A DNA stretch of 64,000 nt from Feifania hominis (GCF_014384765.1 NZ_JACRSP010000002.1:372001-436000); one strand, 5' to 3'. Shown: positions 16,685 to 26,395, counted from the first letter of the stretch. Notes: generated by a model not told the origin, from the sequence alone. Numbers and translations are program-made.

Positions 16685-18499
16685 TTGATCAGAGAAGATT
16701 TGCGCAACATCGCAATCATCGCACACGTCGACCACGGCAAGACTACGCTGGTTGACGAGATGCTCAAGCAGGGGGGCGCTTTCCGCGAACACCAGGTCGT
16801 GGAGGAGCGCGTCATGGACAGCAACGATCTTGAGCGCGAGCGCGGCATCACCATACTCGCCAAAAATACCGCCGCCTCCTACAACGGCGTCAAGATCAAC
16901 ATTGTCGACACTCCCGGCCACGCCGATTTCGGCGGCGAGGTGGAGCGCGTGCTCAAAATGGTCAACGGCGTGCTGCTACTTGTCGATGCCTTTGAGGGTC
17001 CCATGCCCCAGACGCGCTTTGTTCTCTCAAAGGCGCTCGAACTCGGGCATCGCATCATCATCGTCGTCAACAAAATCGACAAGGACGGCGCGCGCCCCTA
17101 CGAGGTGGGCGAGGAAGTCCTCGAGCTTCTGCTCGATCTCGATGCGAGCGAGGAACAGCTCGACAGTCCGGTTGTCTTCTGCTCAGGGCGCGACGGCACC
17201 GCCTCCCTCTCCCCCGACATCAAGGGCACCGACCTCGATCCCCTGTTCAAATCCATCCTCGATTACATTCCGGCGCCCGAGGGCGACCCCGACGCGCCGT
17301 TTCAGATGCTGGTCTCCTCCATCGACTACAACGAGTATGTCGGGCGCATAGCCATCGGGCGCATCGAGCGCGGTACGGTGCGCCAGAATCAGGAGGTCAC
17401 CATCGTTCAGTACCACGATCACAACAAGACCTATAAGGGCAAGGTGACCAATCTCTATCAGATTGAGGGGCTCGACCGCCGGCCGGTCTCCACAGCTTCC
17501 ATCGGCGATATCGTCTGCATCTCCGGCCTTGAGGAAATCACCATCGGCGACACCATCTGCTCGCCGGAGGATGCGACGCCCCTGCCCTTTGTCAAGATCT
17601 CCGAGCCCACCGTCGAGATGACTTTCTCGGTCAACGACAGCCCCTTTGCGGGACGCGAGGGCAAATTTGTCACCAGCCGCCATCTGCGCGACCGGCTCTT
17701 CCGCGAGCTGCTCAAGGACGTATCGCTGCGCGTCAGCGAGACCGATTCCACCGACAGTTTCCGCGTGTGCGGGCGCGGCGAGATGCACCTGTCCATTCTC
17801 ATTGAGACCATGCGCCGCGAGGGCTATGAATTTCAGGTCAGCACACCGAAAGTCCTCTTCAAGGAGATCGACGGCGTCAAATGTGAGCCAATCGAACGCC
17901 TTGTCATCGACGTACCGGAGGACTGTGTCGGCTCCGTCATGGAGAAGATGGGCAACCGCAAGGGCGAGCTCATTGAGATGCACCCGCAGGGAAGCCGCAT
18001 GAAACTTGAATTTCTCATCCCCTCGCGCGGGCTCTTCGGCTATCGCAGCGAGTTTATGACCGACACCAAGGGCGAGGGCATCATGAACACCATCTTCGAC
18101 AGCTACCAGCCCTACAAGGGCGATATTGTGCAGCGCGCCTACGGGTCGCTGATCGCCTTTGAGTCGGGCGAGTCGATCACCTACGGCCTCTACAACGCCC
18201 AGGAGCGCGGCACCCTCTTCATCGGCGCCGGCGTTCCGGTCTACGAGGGCATGGTCGTCGGCATGTCCCCGAAATCGGAGGATATTGCGCTGAACGTCTG
18301 CAAGAAAAAGCAGCTGACCAACACCCGCGCCAGCGGCTCGGACGATGCGCTTCGTCTCATTCCGCCGAAGATCATGAGCCTTGAGCAGTGCCTTGAATTC
18401 ATCACGGACGACGAGCTGCTCGAGGTCACGCCAAAGAGCCTTAGAATCCGCAAGCGGATTTTAAACAACGCCCTTCGCATGAAAGCAAAGAGCAAATAG
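16685..18499 (+). CDS. typA: ribosome-binding GTPase TypA/BipA
   Basis: 604 residues, normal for TypA, a translational GTPase related to EF-G that acts on 50S assembly and stress adaptation. The G domain shows AHVDHGKTTL (G1), RGITI (G2), DTPGHADFGGE (G3) and VNKIDKDGARP (G4). The C-terminal TypA-specific part includes SRGLFGYRSEFMTDTKGEGI. The start is TTG at 16685, 10 bases after AAAGGAG; no ATG or GTG exists near the N-terminus, and another TTG three codons earlier is too close to the ribosome binding site. Confidence 0.96.
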   Translation: MIREDLRNIAIIAHVDHGKTTLVDEMLKQGGAFREHQVVEERVMDSNDLERERGITILAKNTAASYNGVKINIVDTPGHADFGGEVERVLKMVNGVLLLVDAFEGPMPQTRFVLSKALELGHRIIIVVNKIDKDGARPYEVGEEVLELLLDLDASEEQLDSPVVFCSGRDGTASLSPDIKGTDLDPLFKSILDYIPAPEGDPDAPFQMLVSSIDYNEYVGRIAIGRIERGTVRQNQEVTIVQYHDHNKTYKGKVTNLYQIEGLDRRPVSTASIGDIVCISGLEEITIGDTICSPEDATPLPFVKISEPTVEMTFSVNDSPFAGREGKFVTSRHLRDRLFRELLKDVSLRVSETDSTDSFRVCGRGEMHLSILIETMRREGYEFQVSTPKVLFKEIDGVKCEPIERLVIDVPEDCVGSVMEKMGNRKGELIEMHPQGSRMKLEFLIPSRGLFGYRSEFMTDTKGEGIMNTIFDSYQPYKGDIVQRAYGSLIAFESGESITYGLYNAQERGTLFIGAGVPVYEGMVVGMSPKSEDIALNVCKKKQLTNTRASGSDDALRLIPPKIMSLEQCLEFITDDELLEVTPKSLRIRKRILNNALRMKAKSK

Positions 18500-18538
18500 A
18501 TCAAAAGAGGCGCGCCGTCCGGCGCGCCTCTTTTGATC
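18499..18538. terminator. bidirectional terminator, 18-bp perfect stem
   Basis: GATCAAAAGAGGCGCGCC and its exact complement flank a GTCC loop. The arms overlap the stop codons of typA and of the convergent DUF1836 gene, so one hairpin serves both. Confidence 0.9.
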
Positions 18539-19100
18539 ACTGTTCCTCACCCGTGCAAAGACCCGACGCAATCCGCCTGAGCGCGGCCGACAGGCTGCAA
18601 AGCTCCAGTATGAGCGCGCCGCGCGCCTGCTGCTCCGGCAGCCCGCTCACCCGGTGCGCCATCTGCTCGACGAGCTGCTGCGTCTCGTCGCGCGAGGCTG
18701 CCTTGTGCTCAAGGTAGGTGTTGTACATGCTGGAAAGCTCTTCCCTGCGGTCGTTTTTCTCATAGCCGCCCTCGCCATACAGCTCCTGCATGAACTGCTT
18801 GATCTCGCCGATCGAGAGCGTCTGCTTGAGATTGTAAATCACGAGCATCTGCAAAATCTGTTCGCGGGTGTACTTCTTGCCCCGAATCGGCTTGATCAGA
18901 CCGTCTTTGCTGTAGTTGTTGATCATGGTCTTGGTGAGCACTCTGCCGTCCGCGGCGGGGGCTCGCCTTATTTTTTCGTCAAAAAGGGTGATGATCTGAT
19001 CCATATAGAGGTCGAGATTGGGAATATCCTCCACTCTCATGTCTTCATCTGACAGAACGCTGCTCACAATTTGGTCCAGCGCCTCGTTTGAAATTGCCAT
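18537..19100 (-). CDS. DUF1836 family protein
   Basis: 187 residues of a Firmicutes family of unknown function. The central segment TKTMINNYSKDGLIKPIRGKK, then YTREQILQMLVIYNLKQTLS, looks like a MerR-type winged helix (the NNYxKxGLIxP turn), so a DNA-binding role is plausible but not shown. The C-terminal third is a helical dimer-like region. The start ATG at 19100 follows a GGAGGGCG site. It converges on typA with a shared terminator. Confidence 0.85.
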   Translation of the reverse strand: MAISNEALDQIVSSVLSDEDMRVEDIPNLDLYMDQIITLFDEKIRRAPAADGRVLTKTMINNYSKDGLIKPIRGKKYTREQILQMLVIYNLKQTLSIGEIKQFMQELYGEGGYEKNDRREELSSMYNTYLEHKAASRDETQQLVEQMAHRVSGLPEQQARGALILELCSLSAALRRIASGLCTGEEQ

Positions 19101-19190
19101 GTTTCGCCCTCCAAATCCGCTACAATAAAGCTTGTCCCCATCAGTCTAACCGATTCTCTTCTAAAAATCAAGAAAATGTCTTTTCTTTTA

Positions 19191-19220
19191 TTGCAAGTTG
19201 TGATAAAATAATCATATAAT
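19191..19220 (+). promoter_or_regulatory. promoter of the hemolysin III gene
   Basis: TTGCAA at 19191-19196 and TATAAT at 19215-19220, 18 bp apart, 41 bases before the start codon. Confidence 0.7.
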
Positions 19221-19261
19221 ATAGTAATAAAAACTACATTTAGTTGTGAGGTCACTTTATC

Positions 19262-19915
19262 ATGAAACAATTCTGGAATGGCGCGCGGGAGCCGCTGAGT
19301 TTTCAAACCCACTTTGTCGGCGCCTTTGTCTGTCTGCTGGGCACCATACTGCTGATTGCAAAGTCCCTGCGCGCCGTGCCCTACTCGCTGCTCAACACTG
19401 TGTCGGTGACTATTTTCGGCATCTCCATGATCGCGCTCTACTCGGCGAGTGCCGCGCACCACTACTGCAACGGCAGCGACCGGACAAAGCTCATCTTTCG
19501 CAAGCTCGACCACTCGATGATCTATGTTCTCATTGCCGGCACCTACACGCCTTTCTGTCTGAGTCTTCTGCCCCACCCCAAGGGAATCTACTTCACCATC
19601 TATGTCTGGGCCTTTGCCCTGATCGGCATCATCGTCAAATGCTGCTGGTTCAACGCGCCGCGATGGCTCTACACGTCGATTTATATCATCATGGGGTGGA
19701 CGGCGCTGCTCGATCTGCCCGCCTTTTCCAGGATCAATCCCACCGCATTTTTCCTGGTTTTGCTCGGCGGGGTTATCTACACGGTCGGAGGGGTCATGTA
19801 CGCCCTCAAAAAGCCTAATTTTTTCGCCAAATTTGGGTTTCACGAGCTCTTTCATGTGTTGATTATTCTGGCGACTCTGTGCCACTTTTTTGCCGTCTAT
19901 TACTTCGTCGCTTGA
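19262..19915 (+). CDS. trhA: hemolysin III / TrhA family membrane protein
   Basis: 217 residues with seven predicted membrane helices, a bacterial member of the PAQR superfamily. Diagnostic residues are present: AAHHYC after helix 2, KLDHSMIYVLIAGTYTPF in the middle and HELFHVLIILATLCHFFAV at the end, giving the three-histidine zinc site of the family. Bacterial TrhA proteins affect membrane fluidity; the old name hemolysin III rests on weak evidence. GAGGTC lies about 10 bases before the ATG. The next gene follows after 57 bases and may be co-transcribed. Confidence 0.93.
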   Translation: MKQFWNGAREPLSFQTHFVGAFVCLLGTILLIAKSLRAVPYSLLNTVSVTIFGISMIALYSASAAHHYCNGSDRTKLIFRKLDHSMIYVLIAGTYTPFCLSLLPHPKGIYFTIYVWAFALIGIIVKCCWFNAPRWLYTSIYIIMGWTALLDLPAFSRINPTAFFLVLLGGVIYTVGGVMYALKKPNFFAKFGFHELFHVLIILATLCHFFAVYYFVA

Positions 19916-19972
19916 CAGCCACGCGCCCCTGCGATACCATAGCTACATCAACAGAATAAAGGAGCGTTACCC

Positions 19973-20266
19973 ATGGTTCGTCACATTGTCTTCTGGAACA
20001 TCAAAGCGGATGCCGAGGGAGGCCGTGAGCACTGCTGCAAGCTCATCAAGCAAAAGCTCGAGGCTCTTGTCGGCGTCGTGCCCGGTCTCTTGAAGCTCGA
20101 GGTCGGCATCAACTACAACCCTGCCGGCCACGACCTGTGTCTGCTGTCGGAGCTTACGGACAGAGAGGCACTCGACGGCTATCAGAATCATCCCGCCCAC
20201 CTCGAGGCCGCCGGCTATGTACGAAGCGTCACCGAGGGCCGCGCAGTCTGTGACTGTGAGTTTTAA
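19973..20266 (+). CDS. Dabb (stress-responsive A/B barrel) family protein
   Basis: 97 residues with the full Dabb pattern: MVRHIVFWNIKADAEG at the start, GVVPGLLKLEVGINYNP, then HDLCLLSELTDREALDGYQN and HPAHLEAAGYV. These small dimeric ferredoxin-like proteins have varied or unknown roles. AAAGGAG precedes the ATG. The close spacing behind trhA allows read-through, and a strong bidirectional terminator follows. Confidence 0.9.
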   Translation: MVRHIVFWNIKADAEGGREHCCKLIKQKLEALVGVVPGLLKLEVGINYNPAGHDLCLLSELTDREALDGYQNHPAHLEAAGYVRSVTEGRAVCDCEF

Positions 20267-20276
20267 TCCAAAGAGA

Positions 20277-20310
20277 AAAGCGCGCCGCAAAAGCGGCGCG
20301 CTTTTTTTCT
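20277..20310. terminator. bidirectional terminator
   Basis: AAAGCGCGCCGC and GCGGCGCGCTTT form a 12-bp stem around AAAA, with T tracts usable in both directions; it ends the Dabb gene and the seven-gene operon coming from the right. Confidence 0.92.
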
Positions 20311-21784
20311 ATTCTCCGTGAACCCAGCCGCGAATTGCCCGGTAGAGCGAGCGGTACCGCTCGGCGAGCGCAAGGTAGCGCGTGTGGTTCTGCGCATTTG
20401 GCTGCACGGTTTTCTGCGTGCGCACCATCGCTGCCGCCGCCTGCGGCAGCGTGTCGTACATCCCCGCGGCCCGCGCGGCACAGATGCCGCACCCGAGCGC
20501 GACTGAGTAGTCGCAGGTGACGAGAAACGGCACGCCCGAGACATCCGCGTGAATCTGCAAAAAGATGTCCGATCGCGTCGTTCCGCCCGAGATGCACACG
20601 GCGTTGAGCGGAAAGCCCTTTTCGGTGAACGCCCGCAGCAGATCGTCCGTGCCGTAGGCCACGCCCTCCATCACGGCGCGGAAGACCGCCTCGCGCGGCG
20701 TGTTCATGGACAGGCCGTAAATCAGCCCGCGCACATCGGGATCGTTGTGCGGCACACGGTTGCCCTGCCAGTAGTCGAGAACGGTCAGTCCTCCGCTGCC
20801 CGGCGGCACCTGCGCCGCAAGCCGGTCCAACTCGCGGAAAGCGTCGTCGCCGAGGTCGCGGCAGAATTCACGCTTGAACCAGCGCAGAATCGAGCCGGTC
20901 GAGACCTGGCCGCGAAAGCTGGTGTAGTACCCATCAACGAGAAAGTCGGGCCCGAGGTTGATCTCGTCTCCCCGGCCGAACATGGGCTCCTGCGTGACAG
21001 CCATCGCGAGGTTGGAGGAGCCCGTCATCAGCGCGACCGGTCCCGGCGCCGCAACACCCATACCGAGCATGCCGATGGAGGAGTCGATCCCCCCCTGCAC
21101 CACCATCACATCTGTGTCGAGACCGAGCTCCTGCGCGGCCTCGGGCGAGAGCATACCGACTCTCTCACCTGCGCTCACCGCCCGGGAGGGCAGTTTCGGC
21201 AGAACTGCTCCCAGTCCCACTGTCCGGTAGAAGTCCCGCTCAAAATCGCCTTTTCTCTTGTTGTAGCCCCAGTTGCAGGCTGTGTTCACCGAGAAACACC
21301 ACTCGCCCGTCAGGCGGTGGTTGAGATAGTCCTGGTACTCGCACAGGACGTCGGCCCTCTCACAGAGCTCCGGCCGGTTTCGCAGCAGCCACAGCGCCTT
21401 GCATACGAAGAGCTCGGCCGAGAGCGTCTGGCCCGTGAGTGCCTCGATGTCGGCCGCCTCTTTCGAGGCGCGCACATCCATCCAGAGGATGGCGTCGTCG
21501 AGCGCCTCGCCGGACTTGGCACAGGCGAGCACGGTGCAGCTCGTCGTCGCGGCGCAGAGCGCCGCGATGCGCTGCGGTGCGACAGCCGCCTGCTCCATTG
21601 CCGCGCGCACACCACTGCAGACTGCCTGCCACCAGTCGTCCGGGCGCTGCTGCGCCCAGCCGCTGGCCGGGTACTGCGTCTCATAGGGCGCGTCGCCGTG
21701 GCCGAGCACCTGCCCGTGCGCGTCAAAGACATAGGCGCGCACACCGCCGGTGCCGCCGTCGATTCCAATGACCAAATCCCGCAT
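20309..21784 (-). CDS. FGGY family carbohydrate kinase
   Basis: 491 residues. Members transfer phosphate from ATP to sugars or sugar alcohols. The N-terminal phosphate loop is GIDGGTGGVRAYVFD, the adenosine motif is near MTGSSNLAMAV, and GGTTRSDIFLQIHADVSG matches the second FGGY signature. ILWMDVRASKEA is the usual start of the substrate region, but the sequence does not identify the sugar; xylulose, ribulose and autoinducer-2 kinases are all in the family. ATG at 21784 is preferred over the GTG 3 codons earlier because that GTG lies within the AGAGGTG ribosome binding site. It is the last gene of a seven-gene operon. Confidence 0.92.
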   Translation of the reverse strand: MRDLVIGIDGGTGGVRAYVFDAHGQVLGHGDAPYETQYPASGWAQQRPDDWWQAVCSGVRAAMEQAAVAPQRIAALCAATTSCTVLACAKSGEALDDAILWMDVRASKEAADIEALTGQTLSAELFVCKALWLLRNRPELCERADVLCEYQDYLNHRLTGEWCFSVNTACNWGYNKRKGDFERDFYRTVGLGAVLPKLPSRAVSAGERVGMLSPEAAQELGLDTDVMVVQGGIDSSIGMLGMGVAAPGPVALMTGSSNLAMAVTQEPMFGRGDEINLGPDFLVDGYYTSFRGQVSTGSILRWFKREFCRDLGDDAFRELDRLAAQVPPGSGGLTVLDYWQGNRVPHNDPDVRGLIYGLSMNTPREAVFRAVMEGVAYGTDDLLRAFTEKGFPLNAVCISGGTTRSDIFLQIHADVSGVPFLVTCDYSVALGCGICAARAAGMYDTLPQAAAAMVRTQKTVQPNAQNHTRYLALAERYRSLYRAIRGWVHGE

Positions 21785-21796
21785 TCTGCTCACCTC

Positions 21797-22894
21797 TCAG
21801 TAGCGCTTTGTCTGAAAGCTGCTGTCGAGCGAGTCGACAAAGGCGCACAGCAGCCGCCCGGTCTGCTCGTGGTCGCTCAGCGACAGGCACTCGAGCATCG
21901 AGTGGCTGTACCGGTCGGGCGTACCCATGTCGAGACAGGGAATTCCCTTTTCCTCAAGCTGGATGTAAGCCGTGTCGGACAGAGCGCCGCGCCCCGCGCT
22001 TCGCTGCAGGGAAATTCCCTCGGCGGCCGCGCACTCCTTCATGCGGTTGAACATGCCCCGGTGGGCCACACAGCCGTTGAGCGTGCCCTTACCATGGAAG
22101 TTGAACAGGGTGATGCCCGGCCCGCCGCCGAGGCGGACGTTGTTGATTCCCCGCTGGTCGGGGGTATCGCCTGCGCCCGGGCCGAGCAGACAGATGGCCA
22201 TATTGGTTTTGACCGAGCGCGCCGCGATCATGGCGCCGCGGGCGTTGAACTCCTCCCAGACCGTGCCGACGAGATGTACCGTCGCTTTCGGCCGGTTCTC
22301 CCGGAGGTGACGCGCCACTTCAAGAAGCGTCACAAGCCCCGAGGCGTCGTCGAGATAGCTTCCGGCGACGCGGTCCGTGCCGATCTCCATAAAGCGGGGG
22401 GCGTAGACCACCGGGCAGCCGACGTGCACGCCGAGCGCGTGGGTCTGCTCCCGGCTCTCGGTGCCGATGTCAATGAACATGTTTGACAGCGAGTCGGCGC
22501 GCTCTTTCTCCTGCGCGCTCTGCACATGGTAGGCCTTGGCCGCGATGATGCCGTCGACATAGCCGCCGTCCTCTGTGCCCACGCGCACCGCGGTGGCAGA
22601 GACGGCTTTTTCGGGCACGCCGCCCATGCGGTCGACCTTGATAAAGCCTCCCTCGTCAATCGAGGTGATGATGAAGCCGATGGTGTCCATGTGCGCGAAG
22701 ATCATCAGCGCCGGCGCATCGGGCTCACTGCCGTCAAAGGTGCCGATGACATTGCCGATCTCGTCAATTTCCGCCCGGTCGGCGAGCTTGCCGAGATCCT
22801 CACAGAAGCGGTAACCCATCTCTCCCTCATAGCCCGACAGGCGCGGGATGGCCATATACTCGCGAAGCAGCTCTTTTCGTTCGTTTCGATCCAT
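21797..22894 (-). CDS. M42 family metallopeptidase (FrvX-like)
   Basis: 365 residues. M42 enzymes are dinuclear zinc or cobalt aminopeptidases that form large tetrahedral complexes. Metal ligands and catalytic residues are visible in FAHMDTIGFI, SYLDDASGLVTLL, WEEFNARGAM and YSHSMLE. Some family members of this FrvX type sit in sugar operons and their true substrate is not a peptide. It lies 4 bases downstream of an ABC permease and 12 bases upstream of an FGGY kinase, so here it belongs to an uptake and catabolic unit. It could remove an amide-linked group from the imported compound, which is inference. Confidence 0.9.
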   Translation of the reverse strand: MDRNERKELLREYMAIPRLSGYEGEMGYRFCEDLGKLADRAEIDEIGNVIGTFDGSEPDAPALMIFAHMDTIGFIITSIDEGGFIKVDRMGGVPEKAVSATAVRVGTEDGGYVDGIIAAKAYHVQSAQEKERADSLSNMFIDIGTESREQTHALGVHVGCPVVYAPRFMEIGTDRVAGSYLDDASGLVTLLEVARHLRENRPKATVHLVGTVWEEFNARGAMIAARSVKTNMAICLLGPGAGDTPDQRGINNVRLGGGPGITLFNFHGKGTLNGCVAHRGMFNRMKECAAAEGISLQRSAGRGALSDTAYIQLEEKGIPCLDMGTPDRYSHSMLECLSLSDHEQTGRLLCAFVDSLDSSFQTKRY

Positions 22895-22898
22895 TCCA

Positions 22899-23897
22899 TT
22901 ATCCCTCTTTCACAGGTTTCTTCTTGGGCCGGCGCCGCGCGCCGACGGTGTTGAGCACCATGATGCCGACCAGCAGCGCGCCCCAGGTCAGATCTTTCCA
23001 GACCGAGTCGATGCGCAGAATGTTAAAGCCGCTCGACACGAACTGAAGCGTGATGATCGACAGCAGAATGCCGCTTGCGCGCCCGCCGCCGCCCGAGGGG
23101 TTGATTCCGCCGAGCACTGCGACCAGCAGCGCCTGAAGCCCGTAGGAGGAACCGAAGTCCGCGCGCGCGGTGTTGACACGGCTGACCATAATGATACCAG
23201 CCACGGAGGAGACGATCCCGCTGACCAGATAGGTCGAAAAGACCACCTTGGTGTTATTGATCGCCGAGTAGAACGAGGCGGTCGGGTTGGTGCCGTAGAC
23301 ACAGAGCTTATAGCCGAGCTTTGTGCGATTGAGGAAAAAGGCGAGCACGCCGATTGCGATGACAAAGAGAATCAGCGGAACCGGAACACCGAGCACCTCG
23401 CCGTTTCCGATGGCCAGAAAAGCGCCGGAAAAGCCGGTCACCGCCGTGCCCTTTGTGAGAATGATGCCCGCACCGGTGAAGAGGTTCATGGTTCCGAGCG
23501 TCGCGAGCATGGGAACGATGCCCACCCGCGCAACAAGCGTCGCGTTGATCAGGCCGCAGACGACGCCCATCGCCAGCGCGGCGAGAATGGCAAGCAGCAC
23601 AACGCCGACCGAGGCCTCGCTTCCGCCATTTTGCTTCATGATCAGAGCAGCCGCAATACCCGAGAGCATTGCAGTGCCGGTGACCGACAGATCAATGCCG
23701 CCGCTCATCATCACGAGCGCCGCCGCAATGGAGAGAAAGCCGAGCTCCGGGAACTGAAGCGACATGGATTTGAAATTCGCCACCGACAAAAAGAGCTCCG
23801 GCTCGAGAATACACATAACGGCCGTCACAACGAGAAAAATGGCGAAGAGCCGCGTCAGATGGCGGTCCTTTGAGGCAAGCTGTTTTATTTTCTGCAT
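22899..23897 (-). CDS. sugar-type ABC transporter permease (RbsC family)
   Basis: 332 residues with eight to ten hydrophobic segments. The signatures of ribose-type permeases are present: MMSGGIDLSVTGTAMLSG (the GGIDLS motif), FLNRTKLGYKLCVYGTNPTA and VLGGINPSGGGGRASGILLS, the loop that contacts the ATPase. It is one of two permease subunits encoded in tandem, 12 bases behind the other, which implies a heterodimeric channel as in autoinducer-2 and rhamnose importers. A basic C-terminal tail (RRRPKKK) ends it. Confidence 0.92.
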   Translation of the reverse strand: MQKIKQLASKDRHLTRLFAIFLVVTAVMCILEPELFLSVANFKSMSLQFPELGFLSIAAALVMMSGGIDLSVTGTAMLSGIAAALIMKQNGGSEASVGVVLLAILAALAMGVVCGLINATLVARVGIVPMLATLGTMNLFTGAGIILTKGTAVTGFSGAFLAIGNGEVLGVPVPLILFVIAIGVLAFFLNRTKLGYKLCVYGTNPTASFYSAINNTKVVFSTYLVSGIVSSVAGIIMVSRVNTARADFGSSYGLQALLVAVLGGINPSGGGGRASGILLSIITLQFVSSGFNILRIDSVWKDLTWGALLVGIMVLNTVGARRRPKKKPVKEG

Positions 23898-23909
23898 ACT
23901 CTCATCCCC

Positions 23910-24893
23910 CTACGCTTTCCTGCTCTTTTTGTATCGGTAGATCTGAACTGTCGTACCGAGGATGATGATCAGCCCCACCACCGCTTTCTGCCAGAAAGTC
24001 GGTACTCTGAGCATGACGAGGCTGTTGTTGATCAGCGTGATGAGCAACACGCCGAGCACAGTCCCCGTGACGTTGCCGTAGCCGCCGCCCGCCCGCGGGC
24101 CGCCGAGTACGACCGCCGCAATGACGTTGAGCTCGCCGCCGACCAGATCAAAGGGGTTCGACATGCGCTGGAACGAAGCGTGGGTGATGCCGCCGATTCC
24201 GGCCAGAGCGCCGGCGTAGGCGTACACAAACATGAGTACCGCCGCGCTGCGAAAACCGATGCGCTCGGTCGATGCGGGGCTGCCGCCAATGCAGTAGATG
24301 CTGCGCCCGAGCGTCGTCTTCGAGAGCAAAAACCAGGTCACGAGCACAATGCCCGCCAGCAGCAGCACCCCAACGTGCAGATTCGCCTTGCCGAGCGGCG
24401 TTTCAATCGAGAGAAGATTGCTCTTGGAAAACGCGGTCATGGCGTCGGGAATGTTGTTGTTCTGCTTGCTTCCGATGATGGCAAGGCAGAAGCCCTTGAT
24501 CGCGTAGCTCGTACCGAGTGTGACAATGAAAGCGGGCAGCCGGAATTTCGCCACAAAGACGGAGTTGAAGAGCCCCAGCAGAATGCCGATGGCAACGCCG
24601 CACGCGAACAGAAGCAGCATGGGCGCCTCCGGCCAGTTCACACCAAACAGCCCCACAACGGAGTGCATGGCGAACACCGCAATGGCCATAAATGAGAGGT
24701 CAAGTCCGCCCGATACCATGACGACCAGACTTCCCATGGCAAAAATTCCGATTTCAATCATACTTCTCAGAATGTCAAACACATTTACAATGGAGAAGAA
24801 AGCCGGGTTGACAATTCCGAAGATGACACAGATTGCGGCGATGATGCAAAACAGGAAGAACTCGTTGGACTTTACCATTTTCTTAATTCGCAT
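23910..24893 (-). CDS. sugar-type ABC transporter permease (RbsC family), second subunit
   Basis: 327 residues with the same fold as its neighbour: MVSGGLDLSFMAIAVFAMHS (GGLDLS motif), LLSKTTLGRSIYCIGGSPAS and VVLGGPRAGGGYGNVTGTVL. The two permeases are clearly diverged from each other, so this is an old pair and not a recent duplication. The start ATG at 24893 lies 11 bases behind the ATPase stop, with GGGGGTGAT as ribosome binding site. Together with the following gene it would form the membrane channel of the importer. Confidence 0.92.
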   Translation of the reverse strand: MRIKKMVKSNEFFLFCIIAAICVIFGIVNPAFFSIVNVFDILRSMIEIGIFAMGSLVVMVSGGLDLSFMAIAVFAMHSVVGLFGVNWPEAPMLLLFACGVAIGILLGLFNSVFVAKFRLPAFIVTLGTSYAIKGFCLAIIGSKQNNNIPDAMTAFSKSNLLSIETPLGKANLHVGVLLLAGIVLVTWFLLSKTTLGRSIYCIGGSPASTERIGFRSAAVLMFVYAYAGALAGIGGITHASFQRMSNPFDLVGGELNVIAAVVLGGPRAGGGYGNVTGTVLGVLLITLINNSLVMLRVPTFWQKAVVGLIIILGTTVQIYRYKKSRKA

Positions 24894-24904
24894 CTCATCA
24901 CCCC

Positions 24905-26395
24905 CTACTGTGCCTGAATCAGATCTTTTTCGAGCTGATCCGCTGTGGTCTCTGCGCTTTGATACTGCCGTACGACCTTGCCGTCGCGCATGAGCAGCAC
25001 CCGGTTGCAGAGCGTCAGAATCTCGCCGATGTCGTCCGATATGACGATGATGCCAATCCCTCTGCGGGCGAGATCTTTGATGATTTCATGAATCTGGTTT
25101 TTGGAGCCCACGTCGACGCCGACGGTCGGACAGTTGAGAATCAGGAGCTTCGGGCTTGTCGCAAGCCATTTGGCGAGCACCACGCGCTGCTGATTGCCGC
25201 CCGAGAGAGAGGACGCCGGCGCGTCGGCCCCCGCCGAGTTGATGTCGAGTTCCGCAAGCCATTTCTCGGCCTCAGCGGTGAACTCGCGCCGGTCGAGCAT
25301 GATGCCGTGCGCCAGGCGGTCAACGCCCGCCACGGTGATGTTATCCGTGAGCGAGCGGGTCAAAAACAGGCCCTCGCTCAAGCGGTCCTCCGGCACATAG
25401 CCGATGCCGAGCCGGTGCGCGTCGAGCACGCTGTCGATTTTGACCTCCTCGCCGCCGAGCCTGATTTTGCCGCTCTTCTCCCCGATGCCGAACAGGGCCT
25501 TTGCAAGCTCTGTTCGCCCGCAGCCGAGCTGGCCGGTGACGCCGAGAATCTCCCTTGGCAAAAGGGAGAAGCTGACATCCTCAAAGGCCCCTTTCATCGA
25601 GAGGGCCTCCACCTCCAGAATCGGCTTTCCATCCTCCTGCGGAACATACTCGTAGGGGACGCTCGGAATCTCGCGGCCGGTCATATGGTAGGTCAGACTC
25701 GCCGGATCAAAGTTCTCAATGCGGTCGTCGAGCACCTTTTTGCCGTTTCGCAAAATGGCGATCTTCTCGGAGATGGAGAAGACCTCCTCGAGTTTGTGGC
25801 TGACAAAAACAATCGAGACGCCTTTCTTTTTGAGCGCTTCGATGATCTTGTACAGCGCCAGGATCTCCTTGTGGGTCAGAGCTGTCGTCGGCTCGTCCAT
25901 CACGAGAAGCTTGACGTCCTGCGCAATGCCGCGCGCAATCGCGACAATCTGCTTGCCTGCGACGGGCAGCTCTTCAACCAGCTCATCGAGCGGCAGCTCA
26001 ACGCCGATGCGCGCGAGCGCTTCGGACGCAATGCGCCGCATCTCCCTGCGGTTGACCAGCTTCTTCTTTCCAATGACCATACTCGACAGCGCGATGTTCT
26101 CCGCAACCGAGAGGTTGGGAAAGACCGAGAAATCCTGATAGATGATCTGGATTCCCTCTTTGATCGATTCGACCGGGGTGAGCTTGCGGCGGCTCTTGCC
26201 GCCGATGATGATTTCGCCCTCGTCAGCCTCGTACACGCCGGATATGATTTTGATCAGGGTCGATTTCCCCGAGCCATTTTCCCCCATCAGGCAGTAGGTC
26301 TCGCCTGCCTCGATGGAAAAGCTCACGTCAGTCAGCGCATGAACGCCGCCAAACGACTTGCTGATATGGCGAAGCGTCAGAAATGGTTCACCCAT
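24905..26395 (-). CDS. sugar-type ABC transporter ATP-binding protein, duplicated (RbsA/MglA family)
   Basis: 496 residues with two ABC cassettes. The first has Walker A GENGSGKSTLI, a degenerate signature region around LPVAGKQIVAIARGIAQ and Walker B LLVMDEPTTAL. The second has GQLGCGRTELAKALFG, signature LSGGNQQRVVLAKWL and LLILNCPTVGVDVGSK, where Cys stands for the usual Glu/Asp-rich Walker B end. This two-cassette form is normal for ribose/galactose class importers. It sits between the binding protein and the two permeases. Confidence 0.94.
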   Translation of the reverse strand: MGEPFLTLRHISKSFGGVHALTDVSFSIEAGETYCLMGENGSGKSTLIKIISGVYEADEGEIIIGGKSRRKLTPVESIKEGIQIIYQDFSVFPNLSVAENIALSSMVIGKKKLVNRREMRRIASEALARIGVELPLDELVEELPVAGKQIVAIARGIAQDVKLLVMDEPTTALTHKEILALYKIIEALKKKGVSIVFVSHKLEEVFSISEKIAILRNGKKVLDDRIENFDPASLTYHMTGREIPSVPYEYVPQEDGKPILEVEALSMKGAFEDVSFSLLPREILGVTGQLGCGRTELAKALFGIGEKSGKIRLGGEEVKIDSVLDAHRLGIGYVPEDRLSEGLFLTRSLTDNITVAGVDRLAHGIMLDRREFTAEAEKWLAELDINSAGADAPASSLSGGNQQRVVLAKWLATSPKLLILNCPTVGVDVGSKNQIHEIIKDLARRGIGIIVISDDIGEILTLCNRVLLMRDGKVVRQYQSAETTADQLEKDLIQAQ